Assembly: GCF_020400725.1 (NCBI RefSeq)
Contig: NZ_JAINVG010000032.1
Location: forward strand, 1-64,000
Direction of reading: 5' to 3'
From: Streptomyces sp. NK15101
GTDB lineage: Bacteria > Actinomycetota > Actinomycetes > Streptomycetales > Streptomycetaceae
DNA: 64,000 nt
Below are positions 42,686-51,253 of the stretch, piece after piece. Position 1 is the first letter of the stretch. Each line of letters opens with the position of its first letter. The translations under genes were made by a program, and so were the position numbers. The notes beneath the pieces are model-generated. The model did no database searches, was not told where the DNA came from, and worked only from the letters and a program-made list of their open reading frames with translations.

Positions 42686-43873
42686 TCAGGAGTGTCGCCG
42701 CAGTTCACGGGCGACGTGGGTCAGGTGCTGGCTGTGGCCGGCCAGGATCCAGAGGTCGGGGTGCCCGGTGCCGGGCAGGCCCCCGCCGTCGGCACAGGCC
42801 TGGAGCCAGCGGTCCCCCTCGCTGTACCGCGCTCCCCTGAAGGAGGGGGAGGAGACGATCTCGCGGGCGAGCGCGCGGACCGTGAGGTGGTGACCGGTCT
42901 CGGCGGGCACTTCGCCGATGAGGAAGGTCTGTTCGGCGGTGTAGCGCAGGGCTCCGCGGAAGGGGTCGTCCCCCGTGTCGGAGACCCGGTCGGCGCCGGC
43001 CGGGTCGTGCGCGCCGTAGTCGCCGTGGACGGGGCGCGGACCGCTCGCGCCGCCGGTGTGGCGGAGCAGCTCGGGGAGGAGGCGGTCGGCCCGGTACGTC
43101 TCGGCCAGGGGCGCCCCGTACGCCTCGGGGCCGGTGCGGGGGAAGGCGCCGGCCAGGAGGACGACGGTGCGCCAGGGATGAAGGGGGCCGAGGAGGTTCA
43201 GCGCGTGGAGGGCGGTGCGGTCCGCGCCCCGGTCCTCGTCGACGGCGCCCAGGTCGAGGAGGAGGTCCACCGGGCACCGGGCGAACGCGATCCGCTCCAG
43301 GAGACGGTGGAGCGCTTCCGCCTTCCCTTCACGGGTGTTCGGGCGCACCCGGACGCCGAGGCCGGTGCCGCCGGCGCGGGCCGTCTCGGCGCAGGCCAGC
43401 TGCTGTGCGGGGTCGCGCTCGACGCCGGTGACGGGCCGCAGCGGGGGCCGGACGGCGCCGAGGCCGGGGAAGCCCGGCTCGCGCTCGACGTGGCAGGTGT
43501 CGACCCAGGCGGGCCGGTCGCGCTGGACCCGCGCGACGAGATCCAGGGCGCGGTGCGCGTGGCGGCCGAGGGCGGCGGGGTCGGGGTCGAGGGGACGGGG
43601 CGGCGGGCACGTGGGGGTCCGCTCGCGGCCGAAGCGGGGCGGGACGGTCCAGAGCGGTGCCACGACGGCCCGGACGTCCGGCGCCAGGCCGTCGTACGCG
43701 GCGAGTGCGCTCGGGCGGGCCGGCAGCGCGGGTACGTAGAGCGGCTCGGTCGTCGGCTCGGATGCGGGTCCGGACCACGGGCCGGATGCGGGTCCGGACC
43801 ACGGGCCGGATGCGGGTCCGGACCACGGCTCGGACGACGGCTCGGACATCGATTCGGACATCGGCTCGGACAT
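42686..43873 (-). CDS. T4 beta-protein family protein with N-terminal repeats
   Basis: A 395-residue protein. After a low-complexity N-terminus of Ser/Glu/Pro/Trp repeats (about 1-45), the body beginning LYVPALPARPSALAAYDGL resembles the T4 beta protein family, originally seen in phage and later in many bacteria near defence or unknown loci. A typical sequence such as FLIGEVPAETGHH with a C-terminal HPDLWILAGHSQHL is present. Function not established. It precedes the large hypothetical gene on the same strand by 51 bp. Confidence 0.7.
   Translation of the reverse strand: MSEPMSESMSEPSSEPWSGPASGPWSGPASGPWSGPASEPTTEPLYVPALPARPSALAAYDGLAPDVRAVVAPLWTVPPRFGRERTPTCPPPRPLDPDPAALGRHAHRALDLVARVQRDRPAWVDTCHVEREPGFPGLGAVRPPLRPVTGVERDPAQQLACAETARAGGTGLGVRVRPNTREGKAEALHRLLERIAFARCPVDLLLDLGAVDEDRGADRTALHALNLLGPLHPWRTVVLLAGAFPRTGPEAYGAPLAETYRADRLLPELLRHTGGASGPRPVHGDYGAHDPAGADRVSDTGDDPFRGALRYTAEQTFLIGEVPAETGHHLTVRALAREIVSSPSFRGARYSEGDRWLQACADGGGLPGTGHPDLWILAGHSQHLTHVARELRRHS
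43759..43830 (-). repeat. 24-bp tandem repeat, three copies, in coding sequence
   Basis: Units at 43759-43782, 43783-43806 and 43807-43830 (last base changed) encode Trp-Ser-Gly-Pro-Ala-Ser-Gly-Pro repeats near the N-terminus of the beta-protein homologue. Near-identical units suggest recent slippage. Confidence 0.85.
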
Positions 43874-43969
43874 CGGCGCCCCCCAGCGGCCCGTCGCTTC
43901 CCCTGATCGCAGGGTGAGGGGCCGTCAGGTTGCGCGAAAGGGTGCGATTCCAGCCAAAGGAAGGGGAGT

Positions 43970-44929
43970 TCAGCGGACCACCACGGTCCTCGGTGCCGAG
44001 AAGTCGCCCCAGGTGCCGTCCGGGAGCCGGGCCCGGAGGGTGACGGTGTGACGGGTGCCCGGGGGGTCCTGGACCGAAAAGGTGTAGGTGGCGCGGCCCG
44101 GGGGTGGCGTGGTGCCCCAGACGATGGTGGTGGCGAAGCGGCCGTCGAGGTGGAGTTCGTGGTGGGTGACGGGGGCGCCCGTCTTCGGCGGGGTCCAGGT
44201 GAGGGTGATCTCTCCCTCGGCGGCCGTGGCGGTGAGGTCCCTGGGGGCGGTGTTCGGCGGGGCGCCCGGGGACGGGGCGGTGGTGAGGTCGGCCGGGGCG
44301 CTGTCCGGGGAGGAGTTCTCGGCGGCGTCGCGGGCACGGACGGTGAACGCGTAGGCGGTGCCGGGGCGCAGGCCGGTGAGGTGGGCGGTGGTGGCGGTGC
44401 CGGGGACGGTGTGGACGCGGGTGTCGGCCCGGTAGACGTCGTACGCGGTGACGCGGGTGTCGTCGCGGGCCGGCGACCAGCGCAGGGTGGCGGCGCGGCT
44501 GCCGTCGGCGGTGGCGCGGAGGGCGGTCGGGGCGGTGGGCGGCGTGCGGTCCTCGGCGGCGGGAAGGGTGGTGGCGGTGACGGCGGCGCTGGGGGGCGAG
44601 ACGTTGCCGGCGGCGTCGCGGGCGCGGACGGTGAAGCGGTGGCGGGTCGCGGGGGCGAGGCCGACGACGTCGGTCATCAGGGTGGTGGCGGGAAGGTCCT
44701 TGACCTTGCTGCCGTCGCGGTAGACGGCGTATCCGGCGACGGCACGGTCGTCGGTGGCCGCGCTCCACATGACGTGGACGCTGCTCGCACTGCCCGCGGT
44801 GGCGGTGACTCCGGCGGGGACGGTGGGCGCCCGGGTGTCCTTCGGAGCGGGGGCGGGGGTGGAGCAGGCGGCGAGGGCCGCCGCGAGCGCGAGGGCGGTC
44901 AACAGGCTTGCGGCGAGCGGGCGTTGCAC
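43970..44929 (-). CDS. Lipoprotein with three fibronectin type III domains
   Basis: A 319-residue protein with a signal and lipobox LAAC at about Cys22, then three FN3 repeats (about 33-118, 128-213, 227-318), each with the WSAATDD / WSPARDD / WTPPKTG core and an RARDAAGN or RARDAAEN strand in the first two. No catalytic domain is present. It probably acts as an extracellular binding or adhesion module on the cell surface. Such FN3 arrays are more often attached to glycoside hydrolases. Confidence 0.87.
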   Translation of the reverse strand: MQRPLAASLLTALALAAALAACSTPAPAPKDTRAPTVPAGVTATAGSASSVHVMWSAATDDRAVAGYAVYRDGSKVKDLPATTLMTDVVGLAPATRHRFTVRARDAAGNVSPPSAAVTATTLPAAEDRTPPTAPTALRATADGSRAATLRWSPARDDTRVTAYDVYRADTRVHTVPGTATTAHLTGLRPGTAYAFTVRARDAAENSSPDSAPADLTTAPSPGAPPNTAPRDLTATAAEGEITLTWTPPKTGAPVTHHELHLDGRFATTIVWGTTPPPGRATYTFSVQDPPGTRHTVTLRARLPDGTWGDFSAPRTVVVR

Positions 44930-45060
44930 GGGCCGGCCTCCGTCCGTCGAAAAGGTCCAGACCTATATCGCACAGTCGGCGCGGGGTCGGCAAGGGGGCG
45001 TTGTCAGTGGGGTGCGCTTCACTGGAATCGTCACGCTCCGTAGTCGAACCAGGGGGAATC

Positions 45061-45768
45061 ATGACGGACCGTACGACCTATGTGACGCTCGCCGGAGTGC
45101 GCCGGCGCGGCTGGACGGACGCGATGGTGCGGGAGCTACTCGGCACGCCCGACGTGCAGGGGCGCGATCCGCGCCGCTGGTCCCTCGCGCCCGTACGGCT
45201 CTATCTGCTGGCCCGGGTGGAGACGGTGGAGCGGACGCCCGAGTTCGCCGAGACGGCGGCGCTCTGCCGGGCCCGGGCCTCGGCCGCCGGGATCCACGCG
45301 GAGCGGCGGCGGGCCGCCGTCCTGGCCGCGATCCGCGCGGAGCCGATCGAGGTGCCCCGGCTGCCCCGGCCCGAGCTGGAACGGCGGGCCGTGCGGCACC
45401 GGCACCTTCTGGGGGCGCGAAGTCCCGGGTCCCGGCGGGAGGGGGCACCGGCCGGGGAAGCTGTACCCGGGACCGGGGCCGGGGTGTCCGCATCCGGTGG
45501 CGGAGCCGGATCCCCGCCCGCGTCCATGCCCACGCGTGTGCCCACGCCCGAACCCGTGCCCCCGCCCGCCGGGGCGCTCGTGCGGTGGCAGGTGAGCTAT
45601 CTGCGGCACGCCCTGTCGCGGTACGAGGCGCTGCTCGACGGTCTTTACGGGGAGGCCGGGCGCGGCGAGGCGGAACGGCTGCTGAGGCGGCGGTTGTACG
45701 AGGCGATCGCCGCCGCCTACCCCTCGCTGGCCGGGGAGTGCCGTCGGCGGATCGCGGTGGAGCGGTGA
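45061..45768 (+). CDS. Hypothetical protein
   Basis: A 235-residue protein with a basic, helical N-terminal domain (TYVTLAGVRRRGWTDAMVRELLGTPDV), a Pro/Gly/Ala-rich linker (about 120-170) and a helical C-terminus (WQVSYLRHALSRYEALLDGLYG). The N-terminus resembles short DNA-associated motifs of actinomycete hypothetical proteins, but no family is recognised. AGGGGG precedes the ATG. It converges on the racemase-family gene, 25 bp away. Confidence 0.65.
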   Translation: MTDRTTYVTLAGVRRRGWTDAMVRELLGTPDVQGRDPRRWSLAPVRLYLLARVETVERTPEFAETAALCRARASAAGIHAERRRAAVLAAIRAEPIEVPRLPRPELERRAVRHRHLLGARSPGSRREGAPAGEAVPGTGAGVSASGGGAGSPPASMPTRVPTPEPVPPPAGALVRWQVSYLRHALSRYEALLDGLYGEAGRGEAERLLRRRLYEAIAAAYPSLAGECRRRIAVER

Positions 45769-45793
45769 GCGGGGCGTGTCCGCCGGCGGCCCG

Positions 45794-46531
45794 TCAGCCC
45801 GTCGGCCCCCGGCCCGTCAGCAGGCGGGTGATCGCCCGGCAGGCCGCCGGGATCGGGGCCACGACGCGGACCGCGCAGCGGGCGCGGAGTTCCTCGGCGG
45901 CCTCGCCGAGCGGACCGCCGCCGATGACGACGGCGCGGGCCCCGTCGCGTTCGGCGCAGGCGCGTACGGCGCGTTCCAGCCGGTCGAGGAGGAGCACCGG
46001 GTCGGCGGAGAGGCGCTCGGGGGCGCCGGCGGTGAGCCGGATCCCGGTGTACCGGTCGGCGAGGCCGAGGGCGGTCACGCGCGCGTGGATGGCGTCGGCG
46101 AGGAGCGGGGTGGTGGTGGCGATTCCGAAGGGCGCTCCGCCGGCGGCCGCTTCCAGGAGCGCCGCCTCGCCGAGGCCGACCACCGGGACCCCGGTCGGGG
46201 CGACCGCCTCGCGCAGCCGTGTGAGGCCCGGGTCCCCGAAGGCGGCGACGAGGAGGGCGGCGCAGTCGCCCCCGGCCGTGGCGCGGAGGCCCGCGGCGAG
46301 GACCTCGGGCGCCGCGGCCCGCAGGGCCTCCGGGTCGGTGAGCATGTGCGGGCCCCTGGCGACGGTCACGCCCCTGACGGGCCGGGCGGGATCGAGGGAG
46401 CGCCGGGCGATGGCGGTCATCATCGCGGTCGTGGTGGTGGAGGTGTTGGGGTTGACCAGCACCACGGCCCCGGGCTTGGCGTGGCTGTTCCGGGCCGTGC
46501 CCGCGGGAGCGGTGCGGTCGGCCGACACCAC
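45794..46531 (-). CDS. Asp/Glu/hydantoin racemase family protein lacking both catalytic cysteines
   Basis: About 245 residues with the family start VVLVNPNTSTTTTAMM and two half-domains. In active members one Cys precedes FGDPG and another lies in a G-C-x-G loop. Here these sites read VAAFGDPG and VIGGGPLGEA, so neither Cys is present. Allantoin racemase belongs to this family and would fit the purine block, but the missing cysteines make racemase activity doubtful. The start is uncertain: GTG 46531 or 46465. Confidence 0.75.
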   Translation of the reverse strand: MVSADRTAPAGTARNSHAKPGAVVLVNPNTSTTTTAMMTAIARRSLDPARPVRGVTVARGPHMLTDPEALRAAAPEVLAAGLRATAGGDCAALLVAAFGDPGLTRLREAVAPTGVPVVGLGEAALLEAAAGGAPFGIATTTPLLADAIHARVTALGLADRYTGIRLTAGAPERLSADPVLLLDRLERAVRACAERDGARAVVIGGGPLGEAAEELRARCAVRVVAPIPAACRAITRLLTGRGPTG

Positions 46532-46590
46532 GGCCCCGGGCCCCGCGGCGTGCGCGGGGACCGGGGCGGGCGGCGGGACGAGGAGCGGGT

Positions 46591-48039
46591 TCAGTGGGCG
46601 TGCGCCGCCTTCGCGGTGTGGCTGCCGGAGATCTCCTCGCCCGGCTCCATGGGCGCGGTGACCTCGTCGGCGTCGCGGCCCCGGCCCAGGTGGTTGAAGA
46701 CCACGTTGAGCAGGACGGCGGCCACGCAGCCGGTGGAGATGCCGGAGTCCAGGATGATCTTCGCGGTCTCCGGGAAGGCGTGGTAGAACTCCGGCGCCGT
46801 GATCGGGATGATGCCGACGGCCAGCGAGACGGCCACGATCAGCACGTTGTTGTCCTTCTCCAGGCCGGCCTTGACCAGGGTCTGGATGCCGCTGGCGGCG
46901 ACCGAGCCGAAGAGGACGACGCCCGCGCCGCCGAGGACCGGCCGGGGCACGACCGAGATGAGCGAGGCGGCGACCGGCGAGAGGCCCATGAGGACCAGGA
47001 AGCCACCGCCGCAGGCGACGACGAAGCGGCTGCGGATCCTCGTCATGGCGACCAGGCCGATGTTCTGCGCGAAGGCGCTGCACATGAAGCCGTTGAAGAG
47101 CGGGCTGAGCGCGGAACCGAGGGTGTCGGCGCGCAGTCCGGCCGCGATGGTCTTCTCGTCGGCGGGCCGCTCGACGATCTCGCCGAGCGCCAGCATGTCG
47201 GCGGTCGACTCGGTCATGGAGACGAGCATGACCACGCACATGGAGATGATCGCGGCGAGGGCGAACTGCGGGGCGCCGAAGTGGAAGGGGGTCGGGAAGC
47301 CGACGACGTCCGCCTCGGTCACCGGGGAGAAGTCGGTGACCCCGAAGGGTATGGCGATGAGCGTGCCGATGACGAGGCCGACCAGGACGGCGACCTGCTT
47401 GAGGAAGCCGCGGGTGAAGCGGCGCAGCAGCAGGACCACGACGAGCGTGATGCCGGCGAGCGAGAGGTACGTGGTCGAACCGTAGTCCTCGGCCCCGGGG
47501 TTGGGCCCCTGGGCCCAGCCGAACGCGACCGGGAGGAGGGAGACACCGATGAGGGTGATCACGGTGCCGGTGACGACCGGCGGGAAGAACCGCACGAGCC
47601 GGGAGAAGAAGGGGGCGGCGGCGAAGCCGAGGAGTCCGGCGACGATGATCGCGCCGAAGATCACGGGGAGCGCGTCGGCCTTGTTGTCGGTGGTGTCGAC
47701 GATCGCCAGCATCGGCGCGACACCGGCGAAGGTGACGCCGTTGACGAACGGCAGCCGGGCGCCGATCTTCCAGACGCCGAGCGTCTGCAGGAAGGTGGCG
47801 AGGCCGGCCGTGAAGAGGCTGGCACCGGTGAGGAAGGTGAGCTCGGTGCCGGAGAGGCCGACGGCCGCTCCGACGATCAGGGGCGGGGCGACGACGCCCG
47901 CGTACATGGCGGCGACGTGCTGGAGGCCGCTGGTGAGCATCTTGAGTGGCGGCAGCGTCTCGTCGACCGGATGCTTCTCGCGGTCTTCGGGGGCGGGGCC
48001 TGCGTCTGGTGCATTGCGAACCTGGGGCTTGGCGGCCAC
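46591..48039 (-). CDS. NCS2 nucleobase:cation symporter (xanthine/uric acid permease)
   Basis: A 482-residue transporter with about 12-14 TM helices of the UraA/UapA fold. Family blocks are present: TLGVWKIGARLPFVNG, SMTESTADMLALGEI (the substrate-site helix) and NVVFNHLG near the end. It imports a purine base or urate. GTG 48039 is preceded by GGAGGAA. It lies 60 bp upstream of the racemase-family gene and is paralogous to the NCS2 permease at 49781-51184. Confidence 0.9.
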   Translation of the reverse strand: MAAKPQVRNAPDAGPAPEDREKHPVDETLPPLKMLTSGLQHVAAMYAGVVAPPLIVGAAVGLSGTELTFLTGASLFTAGLATFLQTLGVWKIGARLPFVNGVTFAGVAPMLAIVDTTDNKADALPVIFGAIIVAGLLGFAAAPFFSRLVRFFPPVVTGTVITLIGVSLLPVAFGWAQGPNPGAEDYGSTTYLSLAGITLVVVLLLRRFTRGFLKQVAVLVGLVIGTLIAIPFGVTDFSPVTEADVVGFPTPFHFGAPQFALAAIISMCVVMLVSMTESTADMLALGEIVERPADEKTIAAGLRADTLGSALSPLFNGFMCSAFAQNIGLVAMTRIRSRFVVACGGGFLVLMGLSPVAASLISVVPRPVLGGAGVVLFGSVAASGIQTLVKAGLEKDNNVLIVAVSLAVGIIPITAPEFYHAFPETAKIILDSGISTGCVAAVLLNVVFNHLGRGRDADEVTAPMEPGEEISGSHTAKAAHAH

Positions 48040-48272
48040 GGCGGTTCCTCCGGTCGGTTACACGTCGGCGGCGACGAGGGGTTCAGGGAGGTGGTGCGAT
48101 GCGGTGCGAAGTGCAGGAGGTGCGGCTCGATGCGGGGTGAAGAGGGTGGAGCGGATGTGCCGCGGAGGGGCTGCGGCGCGGGGACGGGTGCCCGGTGTGG
48201 GGGTGCGGGCACGTTTCACCGTCCCGGGTGGTGCCGTGCGCACGAGACGTACGGCACCACCCGGTCGGGCTG

Positions 48273-48328
48273 CCGCGGACCCCGCTCGGGTCCGCGGCGA
48301 CCGACCGAGGGCCGTCCCCCTCGGTCGG
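48273..48328 (-). terminator. Tandem terminator downstream of the deaminase gene
   Basis: Two perfect stems stand side by side: CCGCGGACCC paired at 48273-48282/48288-48297 (loop 5 nt), and an 11-bp stem 48301-48311/48318-48328. They start 15 bp after the minus-strand deaminase stop. The rest of the 304-bp gap 48040-48272 has no gene and carries the promoter of the NCS2 permease. Confidence 0.72.
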
Positions 48329-48343
48329 ACTCCATGGGGAGGG

Positions 48344-49732
48344 TCAGCTCTGGGCCGTGATGCGGGCCAGGCGCTGCGCCTCCGCGCGCGCGTCGCGCGC
48401 GATCTGCTCCTCGTCGGCGAACAGGAGCCGGTTGTTCTCGACGATCTGCCTGCCGTTGACGAAGGAGGCGGTGACCGGGGCCGCCGCGCCGAAGACGATG
48501 GCGGTGACCGGGTCGGCGATCGAGGAGTGGCCGAGGCCGTCGATCTTCCAGAGGACGAAGTCGGCGAGCTTGCCGGCCTCGAGCGAGCCGATGTTGTCGG
48601 CGCGGCCGAGGACCTGGGCGCCGCCGTAGGTGCCGAGGCGCAGGGCCTGGCGGGCGTTGAGCGCGGCCTCGCGGTGGGCGCCGAGGCGGTTGATGAGGAG
48701 CGCGTTGCGCAGCTCGGTGTGGAGCTCGCCGGACTCGTTGGAGGCGGTGCCGTCGACGCCGAGGCCGACGGGGACGCCCGCCTTGAGCATGTCCGGTACG
48801 CGGGCGATGCCGGCGGCGAGGCGCGCGTTGGAGGACGGGCAGTGCGCCACACCGGTCTTGGTGCGGGCGAAGGCCTCGATGTCGGAGTCGTTCATGTGGA
48901 CGCAGTGCGCCATCCACACGTCCTCGCCGAGGAAGCCGGTCGACTCGAAGTAGTCCGTCGGACCCATGCCGAAGAGCTCGTGGCAGAACTTCTCCTCCTC
49001 CACGGTCTCCGAGCCGTGGGTGTGCATGCGCACGCCGAGGCGGCGGCCGAGCGCGGCGCCCTCGCGGAGCAGCTCGGTGGAGATGGAGAAGGGCGAACAG
49101 GGGGCGACGGCGACCTGGGTCATCGCGTCGAAGGAGGCGTCGTGGTACTTCCGCACCGTCTCCTCGGTCGCGGCGAGCGCGCCCTCGGTGGTCTCGACGG
49201 CGAAGTCCGGCGGCAGGCCGCCGTCCTTCTCGCTGCGGTCCATGGAGCCGCGGGCCAGGGTGAAGCGGACGCCCATGTCGGAGGCCGCGCCGATGATGGC
49301 GCCGGACAGGTCGCCGGAGCCCTGCGGGTAGACGTAGTGGTGGTCCATGGCCGTGGTGACACCGCCGCGGGCCATCATCGCCAGGGAGCCCTGCGCGGCC
49401 ACGCGGACCATCGACTCGTCGATCCGGGACCACGTCGGGTAGAGCGCGACCAGCCAGTTGAAGAGGTTGTGGTCGGTGGCCAGGCCCCGGGTGATCCACT
49501 GGTAGAAGTGGTGGTGGGTGTTGACCAGACCGGGCGTCACCAGGTGACCGGTGGCGTCGATCCGGCGGACCACGTTCTCCAGGCCCTCGGGCGCCTTGCC
49601 GGCGCCGAGGGACTCGATCTTGTTGTCGGCGACGACGAGGTACCCGGAGGCGTACTCGGTGTCGTTCGCGTCGACGGTCGCGATCGCCGCGTTCTCGATG
49701 ACGATGCGCTGGGCTGCCGAAGGTGCTGCCAT
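48344..49732 (-). CDS. 8-oxoguanine deaminase-type amidohydrolase
   Basis: A 462-residue amidohydrolase of the ATZ/guanine deaminase group. Metal and catalytic residues seen: NTHHHFYQ (His-x-His), MHTHGSE, HCVHMND and GLGVDGTASNE (Asp). The sequence resembles enzymes annotated as 8-oxoguanine deaminase, which release urate and ammonia from 8-oxoguanine; guanine or other triazine-like substrates cannot be excluded. It sits beside uricase genes and feeds them directly. ATG 49732 follows GAAGGA by 9 nt. Confidence 0.87.
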   Translation of the reverse strand: MAAPSAAQRIVIENAAIATVDANDTEYASGYLVVADNKIESLGAGKAPEGLENVVRRIDATGHLVTPGLVNTHHHFYQWITRGLATDHNLFNWLVALYPTWSRIDESMVRVAAQGSLAMMARGGVTTAMDHHYVYPQGSGDLSGAIIGAASDMGVRFTLARGSMDRSEKDGGLPPDFAVETTEGALAATEETVRKYHDASFDAMTQVAVAPCSPFSISTELLREGAALGRRLGVRMHTHGSETVEEEKFCHELFGMGPTDYFESTGFLGEDVWMAHCVHMNDSDIEAFARTKTGVAHCPSSNARLAAGIARVPDMLKAGVPVGLGVDGTASNESGELHTELRNALLINRLGAHREAALNARQALRLGTYGGAQVLGRADNIGSLEAGKLADFVLWKIDGLGHSSIADPVTAIVFGAAAPVTASFVNGRQIVENNRLLFADEEQIARDARAEAQRLARITAQS

Positions 49733-49780
49733 GGCGGTGCTTCCTTCATTCCTCGGGGATGGTTCGGGCACGGCAGGACC

Positions 49781-51184
49781 CTAGGAGGATTTGAGTGCCG
49801 GAGCGGTGTGACGGCTCCGGGTGCCGAGATGGTGGAAGAACAGGTTCAGCAGGACGGCCACGAGCGCGCCCGCGCTGATGCCGGAGCCGAGCACCGTCTG
49901 CGCCCAGGCGGGGAAGCCGGCGTAGAAGGCGGGCGCGGCGAGCGGGATGATGCCCGCTCCGAGCGCGACGGCCACCAGGATGATGTTGGAGCTGTCGTCG
50001 AGTCCGGCCTCGGACAGGGTACGGATGCCGCTGACCGCGATCGAGCCGAAGAGGACGATGCCGGCGCCGCCGAGGACGGGCATCGGGACCATGGAGACGA
50101 CCGCGCCGAGGACGGGGAAGGCGCCCAGGACGAGCAGGGCGCCGCCGGCGACGGCGACCACGTACCGGGAGCGGACCCGGGTCAGCGAGACGACGCCGAC
50201 GTTCTGCGCGAAGGCGGAGGTCGGGAAGCCTCCGAAGACGGGGCCGAGCAGGGTGGCGATGCCGTCGGTGCGCAGACCCCGGGTGATGGTCCTCCCGTCG
50301 CTGCGGCGCTCGCAGATCTCGCCGAGGGCGAGCATGCCGGCGCTGGACTCGGTCATGAGGACCAGCATCACGATGCACAGGGAGAGGATCGCGGCGGGCT
50401 GGAACTCGGGGGCGCCGAAGGCGAAGGGGGCGGGCAGGGCCGCGACGGGAGCCTCGCGCAGGGCGCTGAAGTCGGCCATCCCGAAGGGGATCGCGGCGAG
50501 GGTGCCGATGAGCAGGCCGAGCAGCAGGGCGATCTGCTTGACGAAGCCCTTGCCGAAGCGCTGGAAGAGCAGGACGACGACGAGCGTGAAGCCGGCGAGC
50601 GCCAGGTACTTCATGGCGCCGAAGTCGGCGGCGGTCTTGTCGCCGCCCTGGGCCCAGCTGACGGGCACCGGCATCAGGGTGACGCCGATCAGGGTGATGA
50701 CGACGCCGGTGACGAGCGGCGGGAAGAAGCGCAGGAGCCTGCCGAAGAAGGGTCCGACGGCGAGGCAGAAGACTCCGGCGACCATCACCGCGCCGTAGAT
50801 GGCGGGGAGCTGGTGTCCGGGGGCGCTGGTCTCGGCGATGGCGAGCATCGGGGCGATGCCGGCGGACGAGGCGGCGTTGACGAACGGGAGCCGGTTGCCG
50901 GCGAAGCGTCCGAGGCCGAGGGTCTGCAGGATGGTCGCGCAGCCGGCGATGAGCAGGCCGGCCGCGATGAGCCGTGTCATTCCTGCGGCGTCCAGGCCGA
51001 CGGCCTGGCCGATGATGAGCGGAGGGGTGACGACGCCGGCGTACATGGCGGCGATGTGCTGGAGTGCCGCGGGGACGAGCCGCGAGGCGGGGAGCTTTTC
51101 GTCCACCGGATGGACCTGGGTGGTGTCCGGCGGGGTGGAACACGGGCCTTCGGCGTGCGCCGGCCCCTTTGCGGGCTGTGCCAT
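49781..51184 (-). CDS. NCS2 nucleobase:cation symporter (second copy)
   Basis: A 467-residue transporter of the UraA/UapA family with LGLGRFAGNRLPFVNAASSAG near residue 95 and MTESSAGMLALGEI as the substrate-helix block. It is clearly paralogous to the permease at 46591-48039 but differs in termini (C-terminus HHLGTRSRHTAPALKSS). Two paralogues suggest different substrates, for example xanthine and urate. It lies 70 bp after the uricase gene on the same strand. Confidence 0.9.
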   Translation of the reverse strand: MAQPAKGPAHAEGPCSTPPDTTQVHPVDEKLPASRLVPAALQHIAAMYAGVVTPPLIIGQAVGLDAAGMTRLIAAGLLIAGCATILQTLGLGRFAGNRLPFVNAASSAGIAPMLAIAETSAPGHQLPAIYGAVMVAGVFCLAVGPFFGRLLRFFPPLVTGVVITLIGVTLMPVPVSWAQGGDKTAADFGAMKYLALAGFTLVVVLLFQRFGKGFVKQIALLLGLLIGTLAAIPFGMADFSALREAPVAALPAPFAFGAPEFQPAAILSLCIVMLVLMTESSAGMLALGEICERRSDGRTITRGLRTDGIATLLGPVFGGFPTSAFAQNVGVVSLTRVRSRYVVAVAGGALLVLGAFPVLGAVVSMVPMPVLGGAGIVLFGSIAVSGIRTLSEAGLDDSSNIILVAVALGAGIIPLAAPAFYAGFPAWAQTVLGSGISAGALVAVLLNLFFHHLGTRSRHTAPALKSS

Positions 51185-51253
51185 GGGATGCCTCCGCTCT
51201 GGTGCGGCCCCCGCCCGACTGCGGGCGGGCGGGAGCCGTCACTCAGATGCCGC

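Noticed and set aside
43759..43830. CRISPR array
   Set aside because: The 24-bp units are contiguous without spacers and are in-frame coding repeats.
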